64,000 nucleotides of DNA from contig NZ_JAKKDV010000002.1 of assembly GCF_021728415.1 (NCBI RefSeq), forward strand, positions 702,195 to 766,194. The letters are read 5' to 3'. The notes under the pieces were generated by a model, which was not told where the DNA came from, did not search any database, and saw only the letters and a list, made by a program, of their open reading frames with translations. The stretch's first letter is position 1. The number at the start of each line of letters is the position of its first letter. The position numbers and the translations under genes are program-made. The DNA is from Flaviramulus multivorans. GTDB lineage: Bacteria > Bacteroidota > Bacteroidia > Flavobacteriales > Flavobacteriaceae. Below are positions 29,707 to 38,685 of this stretch, one piece after another.

Positions 29707-31011
29707 TCATTTTTTTCGCATATAAACACTTACAGGAACACCAGTAAAGTCAAAATGTTCACGTAACTTATTCTCTAAAAACCTTTTATAAGGGTCTTTT
29801 ACATATTGAGGTAAGTTACAGAAAAAAGCAAACTGCGGTTGTGGCGTTGGTAACTGCATAATGTATTTAATTTTCACAAATTTTGCTTTGTATGCTGGAG
29901 GTGGATAGTTTTCTATTATTGGTAATAAAACCTCATTAAGTTTACTCGTTTTTATTTTCTTAGTTCGGTTTTTGTAAACCTCAACTGCCGTTTCTATAGC
30001 TTTAAAAATTCGTTGTTTTGTTAGAACCGAAATAAATATAATTGGTACATCAGTAAATGGTTCCATTTCCTGGCGAATACTTTTTTCATATTCTTTAACT
30101 GATTTATGGTCCTTCTCCACTAAATCCCATTTATTAACCAAAACAACAATACCTTTTCTATTACGTTCGGCTAACCAGAATATATTTTGAACTTGTCCGT
30201 CAAATCCTCTAGTGGCATCCAATACCAATAAACAAACATCACAATGCTCTATGGCTCGAACACTACGCATTACAGAGTAAAATTCTAAATCTTCTTTTAC
30301 TTTAGCTTTTCTTCTAATACCCGCTGTATCAACTAAATTAAATTCAAATCCAAAACGATTATATTTTGTATCAATGGCATCACGTGTTGTTCCCGCAATA
30401 TCAGTAACTATATATCTATCCTCTCCTATAAGAGCATTTATAAATGATGACTTTCCTGCATTTGGGCGACCAACTACAGCAAAACGAGGTAATTCTTCTT
30501 CTACAACTCTTTCTTTTTCTGGAAGGGCTTCAACAAGCGCATCTAGTAATTCACCTGTACCACTCCCATTAATACTAGCAATGGTAAAATATTCTCCTAA
30601 ACCTAACGAATAAAACTCAACAGCATCTTCAGAGCGTTTTGCATTATCAACCTTATTTACAACCAAAAAAACCGGCTTATTTACTTTTCGTAACAACTTA
30701 GCAACATCTTCATCCATTCCTGTTACCCCTGTTTCTACGTCAACCATAAAAATAATAGCGTCAGCTTCATCAATAGCTAACTCAACTTGTTTGTCAATTT
30801 CCGCTTCAAAAACATCATCACTTCCTAAAACATAACCACCAGTATCAATAAGTGAAAACTTTTTGCCATTCCAATCGCTTTTTCCATAATGACGATCTCT
30901 AGTAACGCCACTTACCGCATCAACAATAGCTTCTCGTCGTTGAATTAAACGATTAAAGAATGTTGATTTCCCTACATTTGGTCTTCCTACTATAGCTACT
31001 ATATTGCCCAT
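29707..31011 (-). CDS. der: Ribosome biogenesis GTPase Der
   Basis: Two tandem GTPase domains define Der/EngA. G1 is [12 protein letters not shown] in the first and [12 protein letters not shown] in the second; NKVD and NKWD are the G4 motifs, and a KH-like C-terminal domain ends the 434-aa protein. It assists 50S subunit assembly. A small inverted repeat (AAAATGAT/ATCATTTT) overlaps its stop codon. Confidence 0.98.
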   Translation of the reverse strand: MGNIVAIVGRPNVGKSTFFNRLIQRREAIVDAVSGVTRDRHYGKSDWNGKKFSLIDTGGYVLGSDDVFEAEIDKQVELAIDEADAIIFMVDVETGVTGMDEDVAKLLRKVNKPVFLVVNKVDNAKRSEDAVEFYSLGLGEYFTIASINGSGTGELLDALVEALPEKERVVEEELPRFAVVGRPNAGKSSFINALIGEDRYIVTDIAGTTRDAIDTKYNRFGFEFNLVDTAGIRRKAKVKEDLEFYSVMRSVRAIEHCDVCLLVLDATRGFDGQVQNIFWLAERNRKGIVVLVNKWDLVEKDHKSVKEYEKSIRQEMEPFTDVPIIFISVLTKQRIFKAIETAVEVYKNRTKKIKTSKLNEVLLPIIENYPPPAYKAKFVKIKYIMQLPTPQPQFAFFCNLPQYVKDPYKRFLENKLREHFDFTGVPVSVYMRKK

Positions 31012-31178
31012 AAATAATTATTGTAAACAGCTTTTAACTGATAAAATATATTTCTACCCTGAAATATTTTGCAAAAATAGGAAATCTAGTTGACGCAAGG
31101 TTCTTTTTTGTAAAAGATTGAAACTATTTATTCTTTAGATAAAAATTAGTAATTTACTCTGCTTAAACCGAATATTTG

Positions 31179-31682
31179 ATGCCACTAAGTAATGACATTG
31201 TTTTACGACCCCGTTTTAAAATTGAAGTACCTCGATATAATGAAGCGGTTTTGAGCGACTTTCAAAACGCTAAAGCTACCCAATCAGAGTTTGTTGTTAT
31301 TAGGGTTGAAGAACATGTTTTTATAAGATTACCGAAAGACAAACAAAAGTTTTGGTCACCGCAACTACATCTTGAAATTAATGCAGTTGATGAAAATTCA
31401 TGTGTGGTACGAGGTTTATTTGGTCCTAAACCCACCGTTTGGACACTTTTTATGTTTCTTCATTTTTTAGTCGCTGGTTTGTTTATCGCCTTTGGAATAT
31501 GGACTTACAGCAATTGGACATTAGAACAAAATTTTACGATCCAAGCCAGTGTAACTATTTTAATGGTTTTACTATGGGTAACTTTATATTTTGTTGGAAG
31601 TTTTGGTAAAGCCTCGAGTATTAATGAAATGCGTGCTTTAAATAATTTTATGTATGAGGTTTTAAATCTAAAAACTAGCTAA
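31179..31682 (+). CDS. Membrane protein of unknown function
   Basis: A 167-residue protein starting MPLSNDIVLRPRF. A hydrophilic N-terminal domain of about 90 residues with FVVIRVEEHVFIRLPKD is followed by two hydrophobic helices (about 93-115 and 122-145). I take the ATG at 31179 rather than a TTG one codon earlier. I do not recognise a family. It sits alone between der and era, converging on era. Confidence 0.6.
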   Translation: MPLSNDIVLRPRFKIEVPRYNEAVLSDFQNAKATQSEFVVIRVEEHVFIRLPKDKQKFWSPQLHLEINAVDENSCVVRGLFGPKPTVWTLFMFLHFLVAGLFIAFGIWTYSNWTLEQNFTIQASVTILMVLLWVTLYFVGSFGKASSINEMRALNNFMYEVLNLKTS

Positions 31683-31695
31683 ACATTTCAATTAA

Positions 31696-32577
31696 CTAAT
31701 TATTGTAACCAAAACGTCTTAACTGGTTTTGATTACTGCGCCAGTTTTTGTTTACCTTAACATATAATTCTAAATGAATTTGTTTTCCAAAAAAGGTTTC
31801 TAAATCTTTTCTAGCCTCTACTCCAACTCGTTTTAAAGCACTGCCTTTATGACCAATTATAATGCCTTTTTGAGTTTCTCGTTCAACCATAATAACCGAA
31901 CGTACTCTTATTATAGTTTCTTCTTCAAAAAATTCTTCGGTATCAACCTCAACAGCATAAGGGATTTCCTTTTTGTAATGAAACAATATTTTTTCTCTGA
32001 TGGTTTCATTTATAAAAAAGCGTTCTGGCTTATCAGTTAACTGATCTTTAGGGTAAAATGGTGGTGATTCTGGGAGCAATTCAATAATCCGATTAAAAAC
32101 TTCTTTAACATTGAAACCTTCTAAAGCAGAAATTGGAAAAATCTCTGCATTAGGAACTTTTTCTGCCCAATTTTGAACTTGTTCTTCCAATTGTTGTTGG
32201 TTAGACTTATCGATTTTATTCAACAATAATAAAACTGGTATTTGAGAATTGGTTATTTTATTAAAAAAAGCTTCGTCTTTCAATTCTTGCTCACCAATTT
32301 CTACCATATAAAGTAACACATCGGCATCTTCAAAGGCAGATTTTACAAAACCCATCATAGATTCTTGAAGCTCATATGCTGGCTTTATAATTCCAGGTGT
32401 GTCGCTTAAAACAACCTGAAAATCTTCGCCATTTACAATACCTAAAATCCGATGTCTCGTAGTTTGCGCTTTTGAGGTAATTATCGATAGTTTTTCACCT
32501 ACAAAAGCATTCATCAAAGTAGACTTACCTACGTTTGGATTTCCAATTATATTTACAAAACCTGCTTTATGGTTCAT
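31696..32577 (-). CDS. era: GTPase Era
   Basis: A GTPase domain (GNPNVGKSTLMN for G1, DTPGI for G3, NKID for G4) is followed by a C-terminal KH domain (KGIIIGHKGSALKRVGVEARKDLE) that binds the 16S rRNA 3' end. Length 293 aa, typical. Era supports 30S maturation. The gene lies near der, but the two are separated by an opposite-strand gene. Confidence 0.98.
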   Translation of the reverse strand: MNHKAGFVNIIGNPNVGKSTLMNAFVGEKLSIITSKAQTTRHRILGIVNGEDFQVVLSDTPGIIKPAYELQESMMGFVKSAFEDADVLLYMVEIGEQELKDEAFFNKITNSQIPVLLLLNKIDKSNQQQLEEQVQNWAEKVPNAEIFPISALEGFNVKEVFNRIIELLPESPPFYPKDQLTDKPERFFINETIREKILFHYKKEIPYAVEVDTEEFFEEETIIRVRSVIMVERETQKGIIIGHKGSALKRVGVEARKDLETFFGKQIHLELYVKVNKNWRSNQNQLRRFGYNN

Positions 32578-32647
32578 TTTTATTTATCTAATAGAATGCA
32601 AAGTTACAACCTTGATTCGTTAATTCAATTATAATACATAATAAACA

Positions 32648-32679
32648 AAAAAACAGGAAGTAAAGCTTCCTGTTTTTTT
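32648..32679. terminator. Terminator after the FKBP lipoprotein gene
   Basis: AAACAGGAAG and CTTCCTGTTT arms with T or A tracts on both sides, 25 nt past the FKBP stop on the minus strand. Confidence 0.85.
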
Positions 32680-32703
32680 GTTTATTTAAAAAGTTGAAAT
32701 TAA

Positions 32704-33408
32704 TTATTCAACTATTTCCAATAATTCTACATCAAAGATTAATGCTGAATTAGCTTTAATAGCACCTCCTGGTCTTGGGTTAGCTCCATATCCTAATTCG
32801 CTAGGAATAAATAATCTGTATTTAGATCCAACTGGCATTAATAATAAAGCTTCTGAAAAACCTCTTACAAACTGATTAGCTCCATGTACAATAGGCTCTC
32901 CTTTATCAACTGAACTATCAAATACAGTCCCATCAATTAAAGTACCGTGATAATGTAATTTAACTTTATTCGTTCCAACTGGCTTTGGTCCTGTTCCTTC
33001 TTTTAAAACAAGATATTGTAAACCGCTTTCAGTGGTTTGAACACCATCTTTAGATTTATTTTCTTCTAAAAACTTATCCCCATCCTCTTTATTTTTTCTG
33101 GCTTCTTCTTGTCTTTTAGCTAATTCTTCCTGTTGCTTTTTTTGGAAATAACCTCTAACTAACTCTTGCGCTTTTGTCGCATCCATTTTCAAATCAGTTG
33201 AATCTGTACCATTAACGAAGCCTTGAATAAATAATTCGTTATCAAAATCTTCGAAACTAAGCTTTACATTTTTAGCCACATCCATTCCAACGGCATAACT
33301 AACCGAATCTAATTCAGTTTTTAATGGTTTATTTGAAACACCATTTTTATTACAAGATACTACTAGTAAAACCATACTTACTAGACTTAAAAATTTCATT
33401 ATTTTCAT
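32704..33408 (-). CDS. FKBP-type peptidyl-prolyl isomerase lipoprotein
   Basis: A lipobox (LLVVSC) at about residue 19 is followed by an FKBP-N dimerisation region (VSYAVGMDVAKNV; then a Lys/Glu-rich helix) and a C-terminal FKBP domain (KLHYHGTLIDGTVFDSS, VRGFSEALLLMPVGSKYRLFIP, LGYGANPRPGGAI). It resembles Mip/FkpA and is expected to help fold envelope proteins. Confidence 0.94.
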   Translation of the reverse strand: MKIMKFLSLVSMVLLVVSCNKNGVSNKPLKTELDSVSYAVGMDVAKNVKLSFEDFDNELFIQGFVNGTDSTDLKMDATKAQELVRGYFQKKQQEELAKRQEEARKNKEDGDKFLEENKSKDGVQTTESGLQYLVLKEGTGPKPVGTNKVKLHYHGTLIDGTVFDSSVDKGEPIVHGANQFVRGFSEALLLMPVGSKYRLFIPSELGYGANPRPGGAIKANSALIFDVELLEIVE

Positions 33409-33465
33409 TTTAATTTTTATTTATTGGTTTTTAATGCGTTGCCAAAAGTAACAAATTTATAGTCA

Positions 33466-33503
33466 GTAAAAAAAGAAAACCCCAACTTAAACGTTGAGGT
33501 TTC
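33466..33503 (-). terminator. Terminator of the kdgK-PFK-KDPG aldolase operon
   Basis: On the minus strand AAACCTCAAC and GTTGGGGTTT pair (one G-T) and are followed by TTCTTTTTTT, about 25 nt beyond the aldolase stop. Confidence 0.75.
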
Positions 33504-33529
33504 TATTATAAACTAAGTACAAAATTTAT

Positions 33530-34198
33530 TTATTTTCTAACCGATTTAATTATAGCAAGTGCATTTTTAACATCCTGCTCTAATTTAGCGTAATCTTTGT
33601 TTGCAATAATATCTTTTGAAATTAATTGAGATCCCATTCCAACACAAGTTACGCCAGCATCAAACCATCCTTTTAAGTTCTCTTCTGTTGGCGACACTCC
33701 ACCTGTTGGCATTATACTCGTCCATGGTTGTGGACCTTTTATTCCTTTTACAAACTTAGGTCCGTATAAATCACCAGGGAATAATTTTACGATTTCACAT
33801 CCTAACTCTTCAGCTCTTGCTATTTCAGTTAAGGAACCACAACCAGGAGACCAAAGTACTTTTTTACGGTTGCATGCAATTGCAATATCTTCCCTAAATA
33901 CTGGAGTTACTACAAAATTAGCACCAATAGACATGTACAAAGAAGCTTGTCCTGCATCAGTAACCGAACCAACACCCATAATCATTCCTGGTAATTCCTT
34001 AATGGCGTATTTTGTTAATTCGCCAAAAACTTCATGAGCAAAATCACCACGTGCCGTAAACTCCATTAAACGCGCACCACCATCGTAGCAGGCTTTTAGT
34101 ACTTTTTTACTTAATTCTATATCGCTGTGAAAAAATAAAGGAATCATTCCAGTTTCTTTCATTGCTTGTGCCACTTCTAATCTTGAAAATTGTGCCAT
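33530..34198 (-). CDS. kdgA: KDPG aldolase (2-keto-3-deoxy-6-phosphogluconate aldolase)
   Basis: The enzyme splits KDPG into pyruvate and glyceraldehyde-3-phosphate, the last step of alginate monomer breakdown. The Schiff-base Lys138 (EIVKLFPG), the general base Glu46 (LMEFTAR) and the phosphate-binding GVGSVTDAGQA and TGGVSPTEEN segments are present. The 222-aa length fits. It follows the PFK gene by 18 nt and closes the kdgK-PFK-kdgA operon. Confidence 0.95.
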   Translation of the reverse strand: MAQFSRLEVAQAMKETGMIPLFFHSDIELSKKVLKACYDGGARLMEFTARGDFAHEVFGELTKYAIKELPGMIMGVGSVTDAGQASLYMSIGANFVVTPVFREDIAIACNRKKVLWSPGCGSLTEIARAEELGCEIVKLFPGDLYGPKFVKGIKGPQPWTSIMPTGGVSPTEENLKGWFDAGVTCVGMGSQLISKDIIANKDYAKLEQDVKNALAIIKSVRK

Positions 34199-34216
34199 TT
34201 TAATATTTTTTAATTT

Positions 34217-35434
34217 TTAGTTCCAATTTAATATTTTTTTAAAATCATATGCCTCAGGGTTTGACACATATTTTTTAGCTTGCTCATAATCTTTCTCTTG
34301 AATGTAGAAAAGATTATTAATAAATAACTGAGCCATATCCGAATTAATATCTACTAATCTTGGAGGAATTTTTCCGTTTTCGTCTTCAAAATCCTTAAGG
34401 AATAAAGGCGTGATATCTCCTCTAGAATTCGCACTTACTATACAACCTGAAATACCTTGATCGTAAAGTTTTTTAACACCTATTCCTAATAATGTACATA
34501 AGGTTAAATCGAATGCAATTGGGTTACAACATCTTAATTCGTAACCAAGTTCTACAGGTCTTGTTTTAACTGTCAGTCCTATTTCTTTCAATTTAACTTG
34601 TAAAAGATAATTAAAAATATGCGATTTACTTACATTTCCTAATTCTGGATGCCCATGATCATCATAAGTAAAATTAATACCAGAGTTTATAATTTCTTCT
34701 TCTTCCATAAAATGAAATACACCTTCACTAACTAAAGCAACACCATATTCAACACCTTTAATTTTACATTTCACAATAGAAGACACAATCATGTTGATTA
34801 ACTTCTCGAAAGTAATAGTAGTTTTGTTGAACATTTCTGGAATTATCATCATTTGAAAATGACACGCAGAAGCAATACCAAATGCCAAATGACCCGCAGA
34901 ACGACCCATTGCAGACATGACAAACCAATTTTCACTGGTTCTAGCATCTTCATAAACTGTATTTCCTATACGAACACCTTCGTCCTTAGCTGTATGAAAA
35001 CCAAAGGTTGGATTTCGGTCTGGTAAAGGTAAGTCGTTATCGATTGTTTTTGGAACGTGAACGTGGGAAACCTTTAGATTTTGGGTTTGAAGATATTTGG
35101 TTAATCTATTGGCGGTAGAAGCTGTATCATCACCACCAATAGTTACCAATAATTTTACATTATGTTTTTTAAAAAAATCTGCTTTAAAATCACTGTCTTT
35201 TGGTTTAAATCTACTCATAATTAAAGTAGAGCCACCTCGACTAAAAATTCGATCAGCATGATGAAAATCAAAAATTTTTAATTCTGGATTTTCCGATAGC
35301 AATCCTTGATATCCATGATGAACACCGATTACCTCGTACCCGTCTTTCAAAAAGGTTTTAGCCACTGTACTAATAACAGTATTTATACCAGGGGCTGGAC
35401 CGCCTCCACAAATAATTGCAATCGATTTTTTCAT
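34217..35434 (-). CDS. 6-phosphofructokinase family, PPi-dependent signature
   Basis: A PFKA-fold enzyme of 405 aa. The nucleotide-site motif reads GGDDT (residues 100-104) and the substrate motif PKTIDND (128-134). ATP enzymes have GGDG and PGTIDND, while Asp and Lys at these places are the marks of pyrophosphate-dependent, reversible PFKs. Its place between KDG kinase and KDPG aldolase suggests it returns triose-derived fructose-1,6-bisphosphate to fructose-6-phosphate during growth on uronic acids. A conserved leader element lies 26 nt before its ATG. Confidence 0.88.
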   Translation of the reverse strand: MKKSIAIICGGGPAPGINTVISTVAKTFLKDGYEVIGVHHGYQGLLSENPELKIFDFHHADRIFSRGGSTLIMSRFKPKDSDFKADFFKKHNVKLLVTIGGDDTASTANRLTKYLQTQNLKVSHVHVPKTIDNDLPLPDRNPTFGFHTAKDEGVRIGNTVYEDARTSENWFVMSAMGRSAGHLAFGIASACHFQMMIIPEMFNKTTITFEKLINMIVSSIVKCKIKGVEYGVALVSEGVFHFMEEEEIINSGINFTYDDHGHPELGNVSKSHIFNYLLQVKLKEIGLTVKTRPVELGYELRCCNPIAFDLTLCTLLGIGVKKLYDQGISGCIVSANSRGDITPLFLKDFEDENGKIPPRLVDINSDMAQLFINNLFYIQEKDYEQAKKYVSNPEAYDFKKILNWN

Positions 35435-35460
35435 CTGTTAAAATTTAATTGATTTTGTCG

Positions 35461-35526
35461 GTCAGATGTAATTCGCCAATAATCATTTCGGTTGGTATAA
35501 ACTTCTTGTTATGGCTCATTTCATAT
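35461..35526 (-). repeat. Alginate-locus leader element, copy A
   Basis: 61 of 66 bases match copy B at 57901-57966, and about 64% match copy C at 48450-48512. It ends exactly 26 nt before the PFK ATG. The best-kept core is GAAATGATTAT on the minus strand. It lies between the kdgK stop and the PFK start, so it may be an internal promoter, protein site or RNA structure. It includes a 24-codon reading frame (35445-35519, beginning MSHNKK) that is cut short in copy B. Confidence 0.75.
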
Positions 35527-35568
35527 GACTTTAAAGGTTTATATATTAAATGCTTTTCAATGTAACTA

Positions 35569-36615
35569 TTATCTAGCAACACGTCCAGAAGCATCACCAC
35601 CCATAAGTTTATTTACCTCATCGACAGTTACTAAGTTAGCATCACCTTTAATTGTGTGCTTTAAACAAGAAGCAGCTACTGCAAAATCTAAGGCATTTTG
35701 GTCGTTATCTGGGTACGTTAACAATCCATAAATTAAACCTCCCATAAATGAATCGCCACCACCTACACGGTCAACAATATCAGTTATTTGATATTGACGT
35801 GTTTCAAACATTTTTTTACCATCATATAATACGCCAGCCCATGTGTTATGAGATGCAGAAATTGAACCTCTTAAAGTAGTAATTACTTTTTTAGCTCTAG
35901 GGAATTTTTCCATCATTTGTTTACAAACAGATAAGAAAGCTTCAGCTTTTACATCATGTCCTTGAGTTTGCACAGTAATACCTTCTGGTTTAATACCAAA
36001 GTGCATTTCGGCATCTTCTTCATTTCCTAAAACAACATCACAGTAAGATGTTAATTCAGTCATGATTTCTTCTCTTTTAGCATCATCACAGAATTTCCAT
36101 AATTTAGCGCGATAATTCAAATCTGTAGAGATTGTAATACCTAATTTACTTGCTGCTTTTACGGCTTCTAAACAGGCATCCGCAGAACTTTGAGAAATCG
36201 CTGGTGTAATACCTGTCCAGTGAAACCACTCTACGCCTTCAAAAACTTCTTCCCAATTAATCATTCCTGGCTTAATAGTAGACATTGAAGAATATGCTCT
36301 ATCATAAACCACTTTACTACCTCTTGATACTGCTCCTGTTTCAAGGAAATAAATTCCTAAACGCTCACCACCCCAAACAATTTTATCAACACCTACACCT
36401 CTTTTACGCATTTCCATCATAGCACATTCACCAATATCATTTTTTGGCAAACGTGTTACGAAATCACAAGAGATGCCATAATTTGCTAAAGATACAGCTA
36501 CGTTAGACTCGCCACCACCATAAACAACGTCAAAATTGTTTGCTTGTGAAAATCTTAAAAATCCTTGTGGAGCTAATCTTAACATGATTTCTCCGAATGT
36601 TACTACTCTACTCAT
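35569..36615 (-). CDS. kdgK: 2-keto-3-deoxygluconate kinase
   Basis: A PfkB/ribokinase-family kinase: TFGEIMLRLAPQG and GGGESNVAVSLA at the N-terminus, STDLNYRAKLW in the sugar site, and DRVGGGDSF with the catalytic Asp. It phosphorylates KDG to KDPG. It heads the kdgK-PFK-kdgA operon and diverges from a lacI-type gene. The 150-bp divergent region holds two CG-centred palindromes that are the probable operators. Confidence 0.92.
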   Translation of the reverse strand: MSRVVTFGEIMLRLAPQGFLRFSQANNFDVVYGGGESNVAVSLANYGISCDFVTRLPKNDIGECAMMEMRKRGVGVDKIVWGGERLGIYFLETGAVSRGSKVVYDRAYSSMSTIKPGMINWEEVFEGVEWFHWTGITPAISQSSADACLEAVKAASKLGITISTDLNYRAKLWKFCDDAKREEIMTELTSYCDVVLGNEEDAEMHFGIKPEGITVQTQGHDVKAEAFLSVCKQMMEKFPRAKKVITTLRGSISASHNTWAGVLYDGKKMFETRQYQITDIVDRVGGGDSFMGGLIYGLLTYPDNDQNALDFAVAASCLKHTIKGDANLVTVDEVNKLMGGDASGRVAR

Positions 36616-36641
36616 TTCTTATTAATTTAGTTATGTTTAAA

Positions 36642-36665
36642 TTTTGGTTAATCGTTTAACCAAAA
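36642..36665. promoter_or_regulatory. LacI-type operator O1
   Basis: A near-perfect 24-bp palindrome whose core is GGTTAATCGTTTAACC, flanked by TTTT and AAAA, with CG at its centre. CG-centred palindromes are typical of LacI-family binding sites. It lies 27 nt upstream of the kdgK ATG, within its leader. Confidence 0.8.
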
Positions 36666-36703
36666 AATTAAAAATAAAATCAAAACCTTTATTTATATAT
36701 GAT

Positions 36704-36734
36704 TTTGATTAAAATAATTAATACACTACATTTG
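36704..36734 (+). promoter_or_regulatory. Promoter of the lacI-type gene
   Basis: TTTG (36704-36707), 19 nt, then TACATTTG (36727-36734) exactly fits the Bacteroidota -33/-7 pattern and the spacing of the three alginate promoters in this window. The -7 overlaps operator O2, which implies autoregulation. Confidence 0.75.
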
Positions 36735-36752
36735 CTTAAACGATTAAGCAAA
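36731..36752. promoter_or_regulatory. LacI-type operator O2
   Basis: A 22-bp palindrome with core GCTTAAACGATTAAGC and CG centre, related to O1 (both contain TTAA-ACGA or TCGT-TTAA). It overlaps the -7 of the lacI promoter, and on the other strand contains TATATTTG, a possible -7 for kdgK. Confidence 0.8.
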
Positions 36753-36764
36753 TATATAAAAAAA

Positions 36765-37793
36765 TTGAATACCAAAAAGAAAACTACCATAAAAGATATT
36801 GCCAATGTGTTAAATATTTCTACAGCGGCAGTGTCTAAAGCATTACATGACGACTCTCGAATCAGTAAAAAAACTAAAAAAGCAGTAAAACAAGTTGCTA
36901 AAAACTTAAACTACCAGCCTAATCATCTTGCTAGTGCTTTACGAAAAGGAAAAAGTAATTTAGTAGGTGTAATTGTGCCACGAACAAATAGCAACTTCTT
37001 TTCTTCAGTTATCGAAAATATTGAGGAGGTTTTAAATAAAAAAGGTTACAACATCATTATAACACAATCCAACGAATCCTATAAAAAAGAATGCAGTAAT
37101 ATTGACACATTATTATTTACTCAAGTTGATGGGATAATTGCTTCAATGGCTAACGAAACTATAGACTTAGAATATTATGAAAAAATAAAGGCTAAAGGGA
37201 TACCTTTGATATTGTTTGACCGAGGTGAAAATGATTTAAATGTAGATTATATTGGTATTAATGATTATGAAAGTAGCCACGTAATTGTTGAGCATCTTGT
37301 TAGCCAAGGTCGAAAGCGAATTGCTCACATAGGAGGTTATAAACACACCCGAATTTTTAACAATAGAATTCGTGGATATGTTGATGCCTTAAAAAAGCAC
37401 GGACTTCCTTTAGATAATGAATTACTCCTTGAAAGTAGCTTAACTACTGCGGATGGAAGAGCAAAAATGGCTGAATTATTAAAACTTAAAAACAGACCAG
37501 ATGCTGTTTATATTGCTGGTGATTATGCTGCTTTAGGAGCATTGCAATTATTAAATGAATTGCACATAAAAGTTCCTGAAGATATTGCTTTAGTTGGCTT
37601 TGGTAACGAGCCATTTACCGCCATGGTTACCCCTACTATTACAAGCATCAATCAGCATAGCGCAGAAATTGGCAAACAGGCTGCACTAACTTTCTTAGAA
37701 CACGCGAAAAAAGAAGTCATTAATCAGTCATTAAATAAAATAATTTTAGATGCTGAACTGATAGTAAGAGATTCTTCTAATTTGAAAGTTTAA
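36765..37793 (+). CDS. LacI-family transcriptional regulator of the KDG operon
   Basis: The N-terminal HTH (TIKDIANVLNISTAAVSKAL) and hinge (YQPNHLASALRKG) are followed by a periplasmic-binding-like effector domain ending VRDSSNLKV. I place the start at the TTG at 36765. The more upstream ATG (36699) lies before the promoter and the translated extension would cover an operator, whereas the TTG gives the usual four to five residues before the HTH. It probably represses kdgK-PFK-kdgA and itself, released by a uronate intermediate. Confidence 0.88.
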   Translation: MNTKKKTTIKDIANVLNISTAAVSKALHDDSRISKKTKKAVKQVAKNLNYQPNHLASALRKGKSNLVGVIVPRTNSNFFSSVIENIEEVLNKKGYNIIITQSNESYKKECSNIDTLLFTQVDGIIASMANETIDLEYYEKIKAKGIPLILFDRGENDLNVDYIGINDYESSHVIVEHLVSQGRKRIAHIGGYKHTRIFNNRIRGYVDALKKHGLPLDNELLLESSLTTADGRAKMAELLKLKNRPDAVYIAGDYAALGALQLLNELHIKVPEDIALVGFGNEPFTAMVTPTITSINQHSAEIGKQAALTFLEHAKKEVINQSLNKIILDAELIVRDSSNLKV

Positions 37794-37808
37794 TTTTTAT
37801 AGGTACTA

Positions 37809-37850
37809 AAAACCCTCTTAACTGCAAATTTATAGTTAAGAGGGTTTTTT
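37809..37850 (+). terminator. Terminator after the lacI-type gene
   Basis: AACCCTCTTAACT and AGTTAAGAGGGTT form a strong stem followed by TTTTT. Confidence 0.9.
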
Positions 37851-37893
37851 ATTTCCAAACTAATAGTCAAAAAATTCTAACTAAGGCTTTACA

Positions 37894-38658
37894 TTAAATT
37901 CCTAATCCCTGTCCAGCACCAATCTGGATAGTTTCAGCTGTTATGAAAGAAGCGTCTTTACTCGCTAAAAATGAAACTACCGAAGCTACTTCTTCAGGTT
38001 GTCCTAATCTTCCTAACATAATGTTATTCTTCCAAGAAGCAAAAACCTCTGGTTTTGTTGATTTAATTTGCGTGTGAAATGGTGTATCAATAGTTCCTGG
38101 AGACACAGCATTTACTCTAATACCATATTCTGCTAAATCTTTAGCTAAAGCTCTCGTAATAGCATGAACTCCAGCCTTTGATGTGCCGTAAATTCCAGCT
38201 CCTGGTCCACCAGCATTCCACCCAGCGTTAGATGTATAGTTGATTATTGAAGGATAATCACTCTTTTTAAGAAACGGAATAGCAGCTCTTGACGCAAAGA
38301 ATGTAGAATCAAGATTTAACGCCATTACAAATCGGTAAAATTCAGTTGTCATATCTTCAAATCTAGATCTTCCACCTAAACCTCCTGCATTATTCACAAG
38401 AACATCTATTTTACCATATTTATTTCCTATCTTATTTATGTTTGACGTTACAGCCTCTTCGTTTGTAACATCAAATCCATAGTATTCAGCAGTGATACCT
38501 TCATCGGTTAGTTCTTTAACTCTTTTAGCTCCAGCCTCATCCTCAATACCGTTTAAGATTACAGTAAATCCATCTTTTCCTAATCTTTTGGCAACTTCAA
38601 AACCAATACCTCCTGTAGCTCCTGTAATTACTGCAATTTTATTTTCTAACTTACTCAT
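37894..38658 (-). CDS. SDR-family oxidoreductase, likely DEH reductase
   Basis: A short-chain dehydrogenase with the TGATGGIG nucleotide motif, NNAGG, and a YGTSKAG catalytic Tyr/Lys pair. In alginate loci such enzymes reduce 4-deoxy-L-erythro-5-hexoseulose uronate (DEH) to KDG, feeding KDG kinase. No other DEH reductase gene is seen here, which supports the assignment. It starts 27 nt after the MFS gene stop, so the two are cotranscribed. Confidence 0.88.
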   Translation of the reverse strand: MSKLENKIAVITGATGGIGFEVAKRLGKDGFTVILNGIEDEAGAKRVKELTDEGITAEYYGFDVTNEEAVTSNINKIGNKYGKIDVLVNNAGGLGGRSRFEDMTTEFYRFVMALNLDSTFFASRAAIPFLKKSDYPSIINYTSNAGWNAGGPGAGIYGTSKAGVHAITRALAKDLAEYGIRVNAVSPGTIDTPFHTQIKSTKPEVFASWKNNIMLGRLGQPEEVASVVSFLASKDASFITAETIQIGAGQGLGI

Positions 38659-38685
38659 TTTATTAATATTTAAATTTATTTATAC

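Noticed and set aside
36699..36764. Upstream ATG start of the lacI-type gene
   Set aside because: It lies upstream of a perfect promoter and would translate an operator palindrome; the TTG at 36765 fits the family better.
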